DNA from: Bacillus sp. CECT 9360
Lineage (GTDB): Bacteria; Bacillota; Bacilli; Bacillales; DSM-1321
NCBI RefSeq assembly: GCF_918741275.1
Contig: NZ_CAKKNA010000004.1
Location: 248,001 to 312,000, forward strand
Direction: 5' to 3'
DNA: 64,000 nt
Shown piece by piece: positions 17,652 to 25,955 of this stretch. The notes under the pieces were generated by a model. That model searched no databases, was not told where the DNA came from, and was given only the letters and a program-made list of their open reading frames with translations. The translations under genes were made by a program, and so were the position numbers. Position 1 is the stretch's first letter, and the number at the start of each line of letters is the position of its first letter.

Positions 17652-18611
17652 GTGATGAAACCAATGGAATTAATGAATGCCCCAAATGGGGAAACCAAAA
17701 AAATATGTATAATCAACACAGAAATTACATTACAGTCTTCTGAAGACGGTGTGGAAGTGATCCATTTCAAGCTGGGGAAAGGCGATATATTCAGCAACAG
17801 CCCTGACTGGGCAACCAACCCCGATTTTCTAAGATCAATAACGTCTTTAAAAGGCTCTCTTGAAATTCATATCGGACATGAAAAAGTGACCATTAATGGA
17901 GGAAGTACGACAACAAGCATTCCGTCGTCATCCCCTATCAGATTCAAGGCCATTACAAATTGTGAATTTTTAATTGTTACATCCGAACCGATATTCGAAG
18001 AAATTTATGTAAACAAAGGGATGAAAATTCATCAACTTGCAGCCGATATAGAAGAAAAGGACGGGTATACATTAAACCACTGCTCAAGAATCCAACGGCT
18101 ATCTGATTTAGTTGGAGACAAGCTGGGTCTTTCCAGTGACGAACTCATCACCCTTACATACGGTGCCTTTTTACACGATATTGGGAAAGTTAAAATCCCT
18201 TTGAAAATTTTACAAAAGCCTGGAAAGTTAACTTCAGCAGAATGGAAAGTCATGAAAAAGCATCCTTTGTATGGGGCAGAGATCTTGCGGGAAACAGGTT
18301 TTGCCTATTTAACTGAAGCAAGTTCTATCGTGGAACAGCATCATGAGAAATGGGATGGAAAAGGATATCCATATGGCCTCAGAGGGGAAGAAATCAGCCT
18401 GGGTGCTTCAATTGTCTCTGTAGTGGATGCCTATGATGCAATGGTTTCAGACCGGATATACTGCCCAAGCCTAAGCAAGGAAGAGGCCCTCGAAGAAATC
18501 GTCCGCAATCGAGGAACCATGTATCGTCCTGAGGTCGTGGACGCGTTTGTTGCAGTTTATGATCAGCTGGAAACGATTTCACCTTTAACAAAGTATAAAA
18601 AAATCAACTAG
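17652..18611 (+). CDS. HD-GYP domain c-di-GMP phosphodiesterase with cupin-like N-terminus
   Basis: The 319-residue protein has an N-terminal beta-rich region (about 20-120) resembling a cupin or sensory barrel. A C-terminal HD-GYP domain has HDIGK at 175-179, HHEKWDGKGYP at 230-240 and VVDAYDAM at 257-264. HD-GYP proteins hydrolyse cyclic di-GMP with a di- or tri-metal centre. The conserved histidines are present, so activity is expected. The GTG at 17652 is chosen because GGGAGG lies 11 bases upstream; the following ATG is 3 bases later. It lies between the chemoreceptor and CheW genes and is probably co-transcribed. Confidence 0.85.
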   Translation: MMKPMELMNAPNGETKKICIINTEITLQSSEDGVEVIHFKLGKGDIFSNSPDWATNPDFLRSITSLKGSLEIHIGHEKVTINGGSTTTSIPSSSPIRFKAITNCEFLIVTSEPIFEEIYVNKGMKIHQLAADIEEKDGYTLNHCSRIQRLSDLVGDKLGLSSDELITLTYGAFLHDIGKVKIPLKILQKPGKLTSAEWKVMKKHPLYGAEILRETGFAYLTEASSIVEQHHEKWDGKGYPYGLRGEEISLGASIVSVVDAYDAMVSDRIYCPSLSKEEALEEIVRNRGTMYRPEVVDAFVAVYDQLETISPLTKYKKIN

Positions 18612-18620
18612 GAGGCTATT

Positions 18621-19088
18621 ATGAATTCTTTAAAGTATATTGTTTTTCGTATAGGCAAACAAGATTTTGGAGTACCGGTTTCCTTTGTCATTTCGATTGA
18701 GAAAGTACTCGATCTTTCCGATTTCCCCCAGATGCCTAAGTATGTAAAAGGACTGACAACCATACGCGATGCAGTCGTACCGGTACTCGATATGTCCCAA
18801 ATTTTGTTTAACCGCACGTTAGAAACGAACGAAGACGGCATTATCATCTTAATCGATATCAACGGCTCCCAAGTCGGAATGATGGTGAACGAAGCAAAGG
18901 AAATTCTCGATGTGCCGGAGAGTGAAGTCAAGGAGATAGACGGATTGTTCAGTCAAAACGCCTCTTACCTAATCGGAGTAGTCAGAGCGAACGATACGCT
19001 AATCAATCTCCTAAACCCAATCGAGATGCTTCAAAATATCGACGGGATCGATGAAATCATCGAACAAAGCCGTCAAACGGTAAACTAA
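18621..19088 (+). CDS. CheW-like chemotaxis coupling protein
   Basis: The 155-residue single-domain protein links receptors to the CheA kinase. The CheW fold is visible from the opening beta strands (YIVFRIGKQDFGVPVSFV), the VKGLTTIRDAVVPVLDM segment and the VGMMVNEAKEILDVP segment. AGGAGG precedes the ATG and only 9 bases separate it from the HD-GYP gene. A terminator follows. It is probably dedicated to the receptor encoded two genes upstream. Confidence 0.88.
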   Translation: MNSLKYIVFRIGKQDFGVPVSFVISIEKVLDLSDFPQMPKYVKGLTTIRDAVVPVLDMSQILFNRTLETNEDGIIILIDINGSQVGMMVNEAKEILDVPESEVKEIDGLFSQNASYLIGVVRANDTLINLLNPIEMLQNIDGIDEIIEQSRQTVN

Positions 19089-19097
19089 TACAAGGGT

Positions 19098-19128
19098 GGC
19101 ATCACTTTCAAAGTGGTGTCTCTTTTTT
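19098..19128 (+). terminator. Terminator of the chemosensory cluster
   Basis: GGCATCACTTT pairs with AAAGTGGTGTC (two G-U pairs), followed by TCTTTTTTT. Confidence 0.8.
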
Positions 19129-19193
19129 TGATTCAAGGGTAAGTATGAATTCCGCTCGCTTCTCATAAAGTTATGGAAAAGGGGGCGGCCAAC

Positions 19194-19757
19194 ATGTTTT
19201 CACATCATATAGATCAGGATCTTTCCTTGAGGTTGCTGAATGTAAAGGATGCAGAGGAACTTTACAGGCTGATAGAAGGCTCGAGAAATTATCTTCGCGA
19301 ATGGCTGGGCTGGGTCGATTATATTCAGGATGTCAATGATGCAGGAGAATTCATTCTCGACCATTTAAATGGAGTAATCGAAACCGGGGGATTTCTTAAA
19401 TCCGCTGCCATCCTATATAAAGGATCCATCGCCGGAATAATTAATTATAACGACATTCATAAACAAAATAAAATCGGCGTGATCGGATATTGGCTCGGAG
19501 AACCATTTCAGGGTAAGGGGATTATGACAAGGGCTTGCAGAGAATTTGTGAACTATGGATTTACAGAGCTTGACCTGAACCGAATTGAAATCAGGGCCGC
19601 CCCGGAAAATAAAAAAAGCAGAGCTATCCCGGAAAAACTAGGATTCACAAAAGAAGGACAAATCCGGCAAGCGGAATGGTTATACGACCATTATGTGGAT
19701 CATGTTGTCTACGGAATGCTTGCGAGCGAATGGAGACTTAGTAAAAGAAATGAGTGA
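19194..19757 (+). CDS. ydaF: GNAT N-acetyltransferase, RimL/YdaF type
   Basis: The 187-residue enzyme uses acetyl-CoA to acetylate an amine, in this subfamily often a protein N-terminus or small molecule. The opening (MFSHHIDQDLSLRLL, then YLREWLGWVD) closely follows B. subtilis YdaF. The acetyl-CoA loop is seen in GEPFQGKGIMTRA, and NRIEIRAAPENKKSRAIPEK is the RimL-type strand and helix (quoted to 20). An upstream ATG at 19173 is possible, but AAAAGGGGG lies correctly for 19194. No terminator follows; instead a short ~20-bp repeat array begins 64 bases downstream. Confidence 0.85.
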   Translation: MFSHHIDQDLSLRLLNVKDAEELYRLIEGSRNYLREWLGWVDYIQDVNDAGEFILDHLNGVIETGGFLKSAAILYKGSIAGIINYNDIHKQNKIGVIGYWLGEPFQGKGIMTRACREFVNYGFTELDLNRIEIRAAPENKKSRAIPEKLGFTKEGQIRQAEWLYDHYVDHVVYGMLASEWRLSKRNE

Positions 19758-19820
19758 GAAATCCAAAAAAACATGAGAATCCGTATACCTGCTAGAAGTA
19801 AGATTTCTGCTCAAATCAGT

Positions 19821-19937
19821 GGCCCGGCAACAAAAACAGAATTCCCGCAACAAAACAGAGGAAACCAGCAACAAAACCGGAAACCCGGCAACAAAACTAC
19901 GGAAACTCGCAACAAAACCGGGCCTCCACCACAATAA
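19821..19937. repeat. Short array of ~20-bp GCAACAAAA repeats between convergent genes
   Basis: GCAACAAAA occurs at 19827, 19847, 19868, 19888 and 19909, spacing 20, 21, 20 and 21 bases, with a degenerate sixth copy near 19930. Intervening sequence is C/G-rich (CCGGAAACCCG-like). The array occupies the gap between the 3' ends of the acetyltransferase gene and the AI-2E transporter gene. No conventional terminator is visible in the gap for either gene. Confidence 0.8.
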
Positions 19938-19945
19938 CAAAAATC

Positions 19946-21046
19946 TTATAACTCCAAAATCTTACCCTTATCCTTATGAAGTCGATAAAGCCTGTATGCG
20001 TGGCTAGTTATTACTTTTAAAATGGCGTAAAACGGCACGGCGATGATCATCCCGAGCAGTCCTCCCATGCTTCCGGCCACGAGTAGCAGCAGGATGATGG
20101 TGAGAGGGTGCAGGTCGAGCTTCTTGCCCATGATGTAAGGAGATGTAAAATTCCCATCTATTTGCTGGACGACGACAGCGACGAGGATAACCTTAATGGC
20201 CATGAAAGGTGATGTGATGAACGCAATGATGATGGCCGGAATAATGGCAATGAAAGGACCGACAAACGGTATGACATTGGTGAGCATCGCGATGATTGCC
20301 AGGATGAGCGAATAATCAATGTCTATGATTAAATACCCGATGTACATCATGACCCCGACGACAAAAGAAACGATTGCCTGTCCTTGGATATAGGAGCTTA
20401 GCGCTTCATCCATATCTTTTACGATCACCTTTGCTTCCTCTGCTTGAAAATAAGGAAGGAATTTCAGAACTCCATTTGAAGCACCTTCACTATCCTTCAA
20501 TAGATAGAAAACGATAAAGGGGACCGTGACGATCACGGCAACAATGCTCGTAATGATGCCAATGAAATTTCCGAGATTGCTTCCGATTTCAGGAACATGT
20601 GATGTAAAATAATCACTCACGCTTGTGCTGACTTCCTCAAAGGTGAGATATTCGTTTTCCTGAAATCTGGAAAACCATGGGCTTTCTCTTAGGTCAAGTA
20701 CCTGCCCTCTTAGACTTTCCACGATGGCAGGCAAATTGTCTATCAAGCTCCTGAATTGTGTTTGCAATTCAGGACCCACGAGAAACACTACCAGAGTGCC
20801 GATTCCGATGAACAACAAATAAATCAGGATAATCGACAATGACTTTGGCACCCTTCTGTCATGCAGAAAGAATACAATCGGCCTTAAGAGATAATAAAGC
20901 ACACCTGAAATTAAGAAAGGAGGAAAAAGAGTCTGGAAAAAGATAACGAAAGGCCTGAATATGAAATCTACCTTAGTAGCCAGTAAAATGATGATTAGGA
21001 TAATAATAAGGCTATAGCCTATTCGGAAATATTTTGTGTTTGGCAA
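19946..21046 (-). CDS. AI-2E family (TqsA/PerM/YueF-like) membrane transporter
   Basis: The 366-residue protein has about eight membrane helices: two N-terminal pairs, a central soluble segment (about 120-200) and four C-terminal helices. The last region has the PxxxGKxxxLHPLTILLLLLVAGSMGG motif (in parts: GKKLDLHP, VAGSMGGLLGM) typical of the AI-2E/UPF0118 family. Members include autoinducer exporters and sodium-proton antiporters; the substrate here is unknown. The TTG at 21046 is chosen over a GTG at 21055 because GAGGTG lies 6 bases before it. It is monocistronic. Confidence 0.85.
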   Translation of the reverse strand: MPNTKYFRIGYSLIIILIIILLATKVDFIFRPFVIFFQTLFPPFLISGVLYYLLRPIVFFLHDRRVPKSLSIILIYLLFIGIGTLVVFLVGPELQTQFRSLIDNLPAIVESLRGQVLDLRESPWFSRFQENEYLTFEEVSTSVSDYFTSHVPEIGSNLGNFIGIITSIVAVIVTVPFIVFYLLKDSEGASNGVLKFLPYFQAEEAKVIVKDMDEALSSYIQGQAIVSFVVGVMMYIGYLIIDIDYSLILAIIAMLTNVIPFVGPFIAIIPAIIIAFITSPFMAIKVILVAVVVQQIDGNFTSPYIMGKKLDLHPLTIILLLLVAGSMGGLLGMIIAVPFYAILKVITSHAYRLYRLHKDKGKILEL

Positions 21047-21332
21047 GAATGACACCTCGTTTGGGGAATTTTTTTGTAGAAAGAGAGAGGATAAACTTTT
21101 TTTGTATGTAAGAATTATCTATCTATACCCCTGTATCGCGAAAATTATACCTGCATGGATTTCCCATTCACACTCCGCCCGGAAGAATCATTGTCAAAGT
21201 GCCCCATATTTCATTTTTTAACCGGACTGTATATAATGGTAGAAGGGACTATTCGCCCATTTGAGTTAATTTACCCCAACAAATAGATTCTGCTATTTTG
21301 GCAAATTCATAGAAAAAAAGAGGAGATAGAGA

Positions 21333-23324
21333 ATGAAGAAGCTGCTTTTGCTTTTTAGTATACTGCTGGTGATAGCCGGGTGTGAGAAAGAGCCTGCACC
21401 GGAGGACCGCCTCACCGCGTACACAAAGCTCTGGAATGAACAGAAGTTTGACCAAATGTATGATTATCTGTCAACGGATGCGAAAGAAACATTGAGTAAA
21501 AAAGATTTCATGGAACGTTATGAAAAAATCTACAAGGACATTGAGGTTAACAACCTGAAGGTCACCTATAAAAAACCGGAAGATCCTGAGAAGCATGATG
21601 AAACGGCAACCCTGCCATTTTCGGTGAAAATGGACACGCTCGCCGGACCCGTAAACTTTGATCAGCAGGCCAAGCTTGTAAAAGAAAAACGTGATGATCA
21701 AACGAATTGGTATATTAATTGGAATCCGGGTTATTTTTTTGCAGGAATGAAGGCAAACGATGAAATTGGTATGACGACCGATCCTGCGGTTCGTGGAGAA
21801 ATTGTTGACCGTCTTGAGCGGGGGCTGGCCATGAACGGAAGTGTTGCCGAAGTTGCACTGGTGCCTGAGAAAATGGTAGGTGAAGAAACTAGCATCATTT
21901 CACGGGTTGGCAGTCTATTAAATATGTCTAACGAAGAAATTGAGAAGAAGCTAAACCAATCATGGGTACAGCCGTCTATGAGTGTGCCGATTAAAAAAGT
22001 CGACCCGGCACAAACTGCCCTACTTGATAAACTGAAAGCGATCCCTTCTGTAGCGATATCAGATGTTGCCGAACGTGTATATCCGTATAAAGAAATTACG
22101 GCTCATCTGATCGGGTATGTAGGACCCATTTCTGCAGAAGAACTGGAAAAGCAAAAAGGGAAAGGCTACAGCGCAAGCGATGTAGTTGGAAAACGAGGCC
22201 TTGAACAGATTTTCGAAGACCGGTTAAAAGGGAAGTCAGGTGCGAAGATTTTCATTAAGGGCGAAAATGGGCAGGACAAGGTTATCGCCGAAACACCGGC
22301 CGAGGAAGGCGAAACCATCATGCTCACGATAGACGCCGAATTACAGAAGGAAATTTTTGCCCAATATAAAAATGATACCGGGTCTGCCGCAGCGATTCAC
22401 CCGCTAACCGGTGAAACGTTAGCGCTCGTTAGCAGTCCGTCATTCGATCCGAACAAATTTGTGCTCGGCATTTCAAACGAAGAGCAAAAAGAGCTGGAAG
22501 ATGACCCGGAAAAACCGCTGCTAAATCGCTTTAACTCGGTATATGCACCCGGTTCGACCATAAAGCCGTTGACAGCCGCGATCTCGCTGAAAAACGGGGT
22601 AGATCCGGCGAAGACAATGAAGGTTTCCGGAAAACAGTGGAGCAAGGAGAATTGGAAGGACCACTCCATTACAAGGGTGGCAGACCCTGGTAAGCCTGTA
22701 AATATGTCTGATGCGCTGATTTATTCGGACAATATTTACTTTGCACAACGCGCACTTGAGTTGGGAACCGACAAATTCTCGGACGGACTCAAAAGTTTCG
22801 GCTATGAAGAGAAGATGCCGTTTGATTACCCGATCGCGTCTTCGAAAGTAGGCAAGATTGAAAGTGAGGGACGCCTTGCGGACAGCGGCTACGGGCAGGG
22901 ACAGACACAAATGAGCACACTGCATGTTGCAACGGCTTACACGGCCTTCCAGAATGAAGGAAACGTACTCGCTCCATCGTTAATCATCGGCGATAAAACG
23001 GAAAAGAAAGTGTGGAAGGAGAACGCAATCTCTGCCGACCAAGCAGCACAGGTCTCAGGCATGCTGGAAAAGGTCATCACAGACCCGAACGGCACACCGC
23101 ACTCCGCAAGTGAGTTGGGCATTCCGCTTGCCGGAAAGACAGGAACCGCGGAAATGAAGAAAACTAAAGCTGAAAAAGGAGCCGAGAACGGCTGGTTTGC
23201 CGTTTATAACACCGAAAACCCACGCCTGCTGATGGCATGGATGATGGAAAACGTCGAAGACAAGGGTGGCTCTCCCTATGTTGTAGAAAAGGTGAAACCA
23301 GTACTAGAAAAGTATCTTAAATAG
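21333..23324 (+). CDS. pbpC: Class B penicillin-binding protein (PbpC/MecA type)
   Basis: The 663-residue lipoprotein transpeptidase cross-links peptidoglycan outside the membrane. A lipobox ends at Cys17 (VIAGC). An NTF2-like MecA N-terminal domain spans about 25-140, the PBP dimerisation domain about 145-310, and the transpeptidase domain about 345-660. Active-site motifs are STIK at 408-411, SDN at 465-467 and KTG at 602-604. Length and order match B. subtilis PbpC (PBP3). GAGGAG precedes the ATG. PBPs of this architecture are often poorly inhibited by beta-lactams; resistance here is not shown. Confidence 0.92.
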   Translation: MKKLLLLFSILLVIAGCEKEPAPEDRLTAYTKLWNEQKFDQMYDYLSTDAKETLSKKDFMERYEKIYKDIEVNNLKVTYKKPEDPEKHDETATLPFSVKMDTLAGPVNFDQQAKLVKEKRDDQTNWYINWNPGYFFAGMKANDEIGMTTDPAVRGEIVDRLERGLAMNGSVAEVALVPEKMVGEETSIISRVGSLLNMSNEEIEKKLNQSWVQPSMSVPIKKVDPAQTALLDKLKAIPSVAISDVAERVYPYKEITAHLIGYVGPISAEELEKQKGKGYSASDVVGKRGLEQIFEDRLKGKSGAKIFIKGENGQDKVIAETPAEEGETIMLTIDAELQKEIFAQYKNDTGSAAAIHPLTGETLALVSSPSFDPNKFVLGISNEEQKELEDDPEKPLLNRFNSVYAPGSTIKPLTAAISLKNGVDPAKTMKVSGKQWSKENWKDHSITRVADPGKPVNMSDALIYSDNIYFAQRALELGTDKFSDGLKSFGYEEKMPFDYPIASSKVGKIESEGRLADSGYGQGQTQMSTLHVATAYTAFQNEGNVLAPSLIIGDKTEKKVWKENAISADQAAQVSGMLEKVITDPNGTPHSASELGIPLAGKTGTAEMKKTKAEKGAENGWFAVYNTENPRLLMAWMMENVEDKGGSPYVVEKVKPVLEKYLK

Positions 23325-23332
23325 AAAGAATT

Positions 23333-23369
23333 CGACAGGCACTATCCAAGTTTTGGATGGTGCTTGTCG
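23333..23369 (+). terminator. Strong hairpin after pbpC
   Basis: A 17-bp stem (CGACAGGCACTATCCAA against TTGGATGGTGCTTGTCG, two G-U pairs) has a three-base loop. The T-tract after it is poor (CTTATATAT), so it may be a weak terminator or mainly a 3'-end stabiliser. Confidence 0.55.
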
Positions 23370-23532
23370 CTTATATATGTCTTACATAAATTTCATAAGG
23401 ATTTTTTGTAAAAAAACATTGATAATAATGGCTTTTTTCTTGATAATGGAAATAGGACTTTTTACCATTCGACAACTTCTTTAGGTATACATAAATGAAG
23501 TAAATTGATTTTTGAACAAGGAGGAAAGTCAC

Positions 23533-24966
23533 TTGCAGTTCACAACGGGTAACGAGAACTCTTTAAATATATTTATTGATGAAAACGAGGATACTAATTT
23601 ACATTTGGCCCTCAATTACTCTAAGGATTTAATTTCCATACATAATAAAAATGGTACGTTTACTTACGTTTCTCCTTCGGCCACTTCCATGCTTGGATAT
23701 GCCCAACACGAATTGCATAAAAATAGCCTCTTTGAATATTGCCACCCTAATGATCAAGAAGAACTGAAGAAGAAATTCAAGGAATACATCCATAACAGCG
23801 AAGAAAGAAAAAGATTCCGTTTCAGACGAAAAGAAGGGGATTATATTTGGCTGGAGATGAACTGCTCAAGTATCAATAATGACCAACTGGTATGCATATC
23901 CCGGGACATTACCGAGCAAATGATAACAGAGGAAGAAATCCTCGAGACTCAGGAAAAATATCGGTTATTAGTAGAGTTCTCCAAGGATACTATCGGGATG
24001 CTAACCGAATCTGGAGTGTGGACGTATATCAATGATGAAGGAAAGAAACTGCTAGGCTTTACAAGCAGCAACGAAATTGTGGGAACGTCATTATATGACT
24101 ATATTTCTCCTTCTGACCATACCGTTTTAAACAGCTTTCTTACTGCTAAACAGCACATCAATTTCGAAAAAAACCTGACCCGAATCGACGGGGAAGTAAG
24201 GAAAGTAGAAATCCAGCTCATACCCACCGTTTTTAAAAACCGAAAAATCTTTCAAATCATCATCAAGGATATCACCGGGCAAAAGAAAACGGAAGAACAA
24301 TTGCAAAATGCCGAAAAGCTGTCTATCGTAGGCCAGTTGGCAGCCGGGATCGCTCATGAAATTCGCAATCCGTTAACCGCCATTAAAGGGTTTGCCCAAT
24401 TTTTAACGGAAGATAAGTCGAGCCATTATGGTGAGGTTATTTTAACGGAATTAGAACGAATAGAAGGAATCGTGAATGATTTGCTGGTATTGGCGAAACC
24501 TGAATCGAATGACTTCGAACAAGTCAATCTCGTAAACCTTGTCAAAAGTGTCGTCGTTCTCCTTAACTCTGAAGCAGTGCTTTCTAACATTGCCATTGAT
24601 ATAAGCTATGAACAACCTGAACTTACAATAAGCTGTGAAATTGATAAGATCAAACAAGTGGTTATTAATGTCATAAAGAACTCTATCGAGGCTATGCCAG
24701 ACGGTGGAAATATCAGAGTCAGTGTAAAAAAAGACAGGAATTTTGCATTGATTAGCGTTCAAGATGAAGGAGTAGGCATTCCGGAAGAGCGTTTATCCAA
24801 GATTGGAGAACCATTTTTCAGCACAAAGGAAAAAGGCACCGGTTTGGGACTAATGATATGCAATAAAATTATCAAAAATCATGGCGGTAACTTACATATA
24901 AAAAGCAAAGAAAATGAGGGAACTTCCGTTATCATCCTCCTGCCGCTGTTTGAAGACCGGAGATAA
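23533..24966 (+). CDS. PAS-domain sensor histidine kinase, sporulation-kinase-like
   Basis: This 477-residue cytoplasmic kinase has two PAS domains (about 25-130 and 140-250), a HisKA domain with phospho-histidine in AHEIRNPLTA (about residue 275) and a HATPase domain. The HATPase N box is NVIKNSIEAMP, the G1 box DEGVGIP and the G2 box GTGLGLMIC. The layout resembles B. subtilis KinA/KinE-type kinases feeding Spo0F. There is no transmembrane segment and no response regulator gene beside it, as expected for an orphan sporulation kinase. The TTG at 23533 lies 8 bases after AAGGAGGA, which overlaps the ORF start at 23512. Confidence 0.85.
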   Translation: MQFTTGNENSLNIFIDENEDTNLHLALNYSKDLISIHNKNGTFTYVSPSATSMLGYAQHELHKNSLFEYCHPNDQEELKKKFKEYIHNSEERKRFRFRRKEGDYIWLEMNCSSINNDQLVCISRDITEQMITEEEILETQEKYRLLVEFSKDTIGMLTESGVWTYINDEGKKLLGFTSSNEIVGTSLYDYISPSDHTVLNSFLTAKQHINFEKNLTRIDGEVRKVEIQLIPTVFKNRKIFQIIIKDITGQKKTEEQLQNAEKLSIVGQLAAGIAHEIRNPLTAIKGFAQFLTEDKSSHYGEVILTELERIEGIVNDLLVLAKPESNDFEQVNLVNLVKSVVVLLNSEAVLSNIAIDISYEQPELTISCEIDKIKQVVINVIKNSIEAMPDGGNIRVSVKKDRNFALISVQDEGVGIPEERLSKIGEPFFSTKEKGTGLGLMICNKIIKNHGGNLHIKSKENEGTSVIILLPLFEDRR

Positions 24967-25055
24967 AGATGTCGGAAGAGACAGAGAGATTTAAATAGGA
25001 AAATTCACACCTTCACACCTGTGAAGCTAAATACCTATATAACTATGAACCTTAA

Positions 25056-25083
25056 AGATTCCGATTTTCGGACTCTTTTTTTT
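25056..25083 (+). terminator. Terminator of the PAS kinase gene
   Basis: AGATTCCGA pairs with TCGGACTCT (one mismatch) around TTT and is followed by eight or more T residues. Confidence 0.7.
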
Positions 25084-25210
25084 ATGGACTTATTAACCTA
25101 TTTTTTAAAAATATCTTCGGACTTTTTCGATAATTGGGTCAAATTACATAATGAAAATACATAAAATATCATAAAAAGCCAATAAAATGTAAAAAATTTG
25201 ACGAAATATG

Positions 25211-25239
25211 TTGAAATATTAGTAATTTAGTTGTATTAT
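25211..25239 (+). promoter_or_regulatory. Promoter of the riboswitch-controlled operon
   Basis: TTGAAA (25211-25216), a 17-base spacer and TATTAT (25234-25239) place the start of transcription about 15-20 bases before the aptamer, the usual layout for a riboswitch leader. Confidence 0.55.
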
Positions 25240-25261
25240 AATGGTAATGAAAATGTGAAAA

Positions 25262-25336
25262 AGGCAAACTTATTGAAAAATAAGGACGCAAAGCCACGGG
25301 TCTAAGGTGCAAATGCACTATGATCGCCGGGTTGCC
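25262..25336 (+). promoter_or_regulatory. Cyclic di-GMP-I riboswitch (GEMM-I) aptamer
   Basis: Hallmarks of the class I aptamer are present in order: GGCAAAC at 25263-25269, a stem TTATT/AATAA capped by a GAAA tetraloop, GGACGCAAAGCC, ACGGGTCTAAGG, a TGCA/TGCA stem, then GATCGCCGGGTTGCC. P1 is formed by GGCAA (25263-25267) with TTGCC (25332-25336). TTGCCAAAAAA (25332-25342) can alternatively pair with TTTTTTGGCAA (25361-25371), which would break the downstream terminator. Ligand binding locks P1, frees the terminator and should turn the operon OFF at high c-di-GMP. Confidence 0.93.
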
Positions 25337-25366
25337 AAAAAATAGACGAGCGTATTTTACTTTTTT

Positions 25367-25398
25367 GGCAATTCTGACTTTTTAGAATTGCCTTTTTT
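25367..25398 (+). terminator. Riboswitch expression-platform terminator
   Basis: GGCAATTCT (25367-25375) pairs perfectly with AGAATTGCC (25384-25392), followed by TTTTTT. Its left arm overlaps the antiterminator strand, which makes it the regulated switch for the genes that follow. Confidence 0.9.
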
Positions 25399-25461
25399 AT
25401 TTATCGAAAACCAATTGGCAGCCACATTTTTAAAAATATTTTTTTCCGGAAGGTGGAGACT

Positions 25462-25692
25462 GTGTTGACTGTTTTATTTGGAACTGTAGAGTTTTTTGAA
25501 AGAGAAATTTTAAATTATGCGGGAAATAACCAGCTAGTAAAGCTGGGAGATGAGGACATCACGATTATTTATTCAAGAATGGAAGACGAACTTAAATATG
25601 ATTTTATCTGTGACGAAAAGCTTCGTGTAGAATGTTTGGAAAACTTATCCCTCGCTTATAATAGAATTCTAGAAAAAGAGTTGGCATACTAA
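25462..25692 (+). CDS. Unknown 76-residue protein, first gene under c-di-GMP riboswitch
   Basis: A small acidic protein with no signal peptide or membrane segment and no family I recognise; a mixed alpha/beta pattern is suggested (ITIIYSRMEDELKYDFIC). The GTG at 25462 is chosen because GGAAGGTGG lies just upstream; a TTG follows at once and is possible. Its stop codon shares a base with the start of the next gene (TAATG). The c-di-GMP riboswitch upstream implies a role in the motile/sessile decision, made when c-di-GMP is low. Confidence 0.65.
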   Translation: MLTVLFGTVEFFEREILNYAGNNQLVKLGDEDITIIYSRMEDELKYDFICDEKLRVECLENLSLAYNRILEKELAY

Positions 25693-25922
25693 TGAGATAC
25701 GAATTAATCGATATCGTCAGCAAACAAACAAAAATTTCGGTGAGATGCATGGATAAGGATGAAAAAGCGCTTTTGAGGGTATCGCTTGATCCTGTAACAC
25801 TAGAATGCATGGATCCTTTCATTCCGGATAGCTTGCAAAGTTTCATCGGATTGAACCAGCAATTCATTGTAAATCATTTGAATCACTTCTATGAAATGAC
25901 ATTTAACTCTGACACGTTGTAA
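25692..25922 (+). CDS. Unknown 76-residue protein, second gene under c-di-GMP riboswitch
   Basis: This small cytoplasmic protein overlaps the preceding gene by one base, so the pair is translationally coupled and the products may interact. It has a beta-rich first half (YELIDIVSKQTKISVRC) and an aromatic, helical C-terminal half (FIVNHLNHFYEMTF). No known domain is recognised. Function is unknown; only its regulation by the upstream riboswitch is supported. Confidence 0.65.
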   Translation: MRYELIDIVSKQTKISVRCMDKDEKALLRVSLDPVTLECMDPFIPDSLQSFIGLNQQFIVNHLNHFYEMTFNSDTL

Positions 25923-25955
25923 GAGATGTTCTTATAAAAGGGGTGTTTGTCTTAA

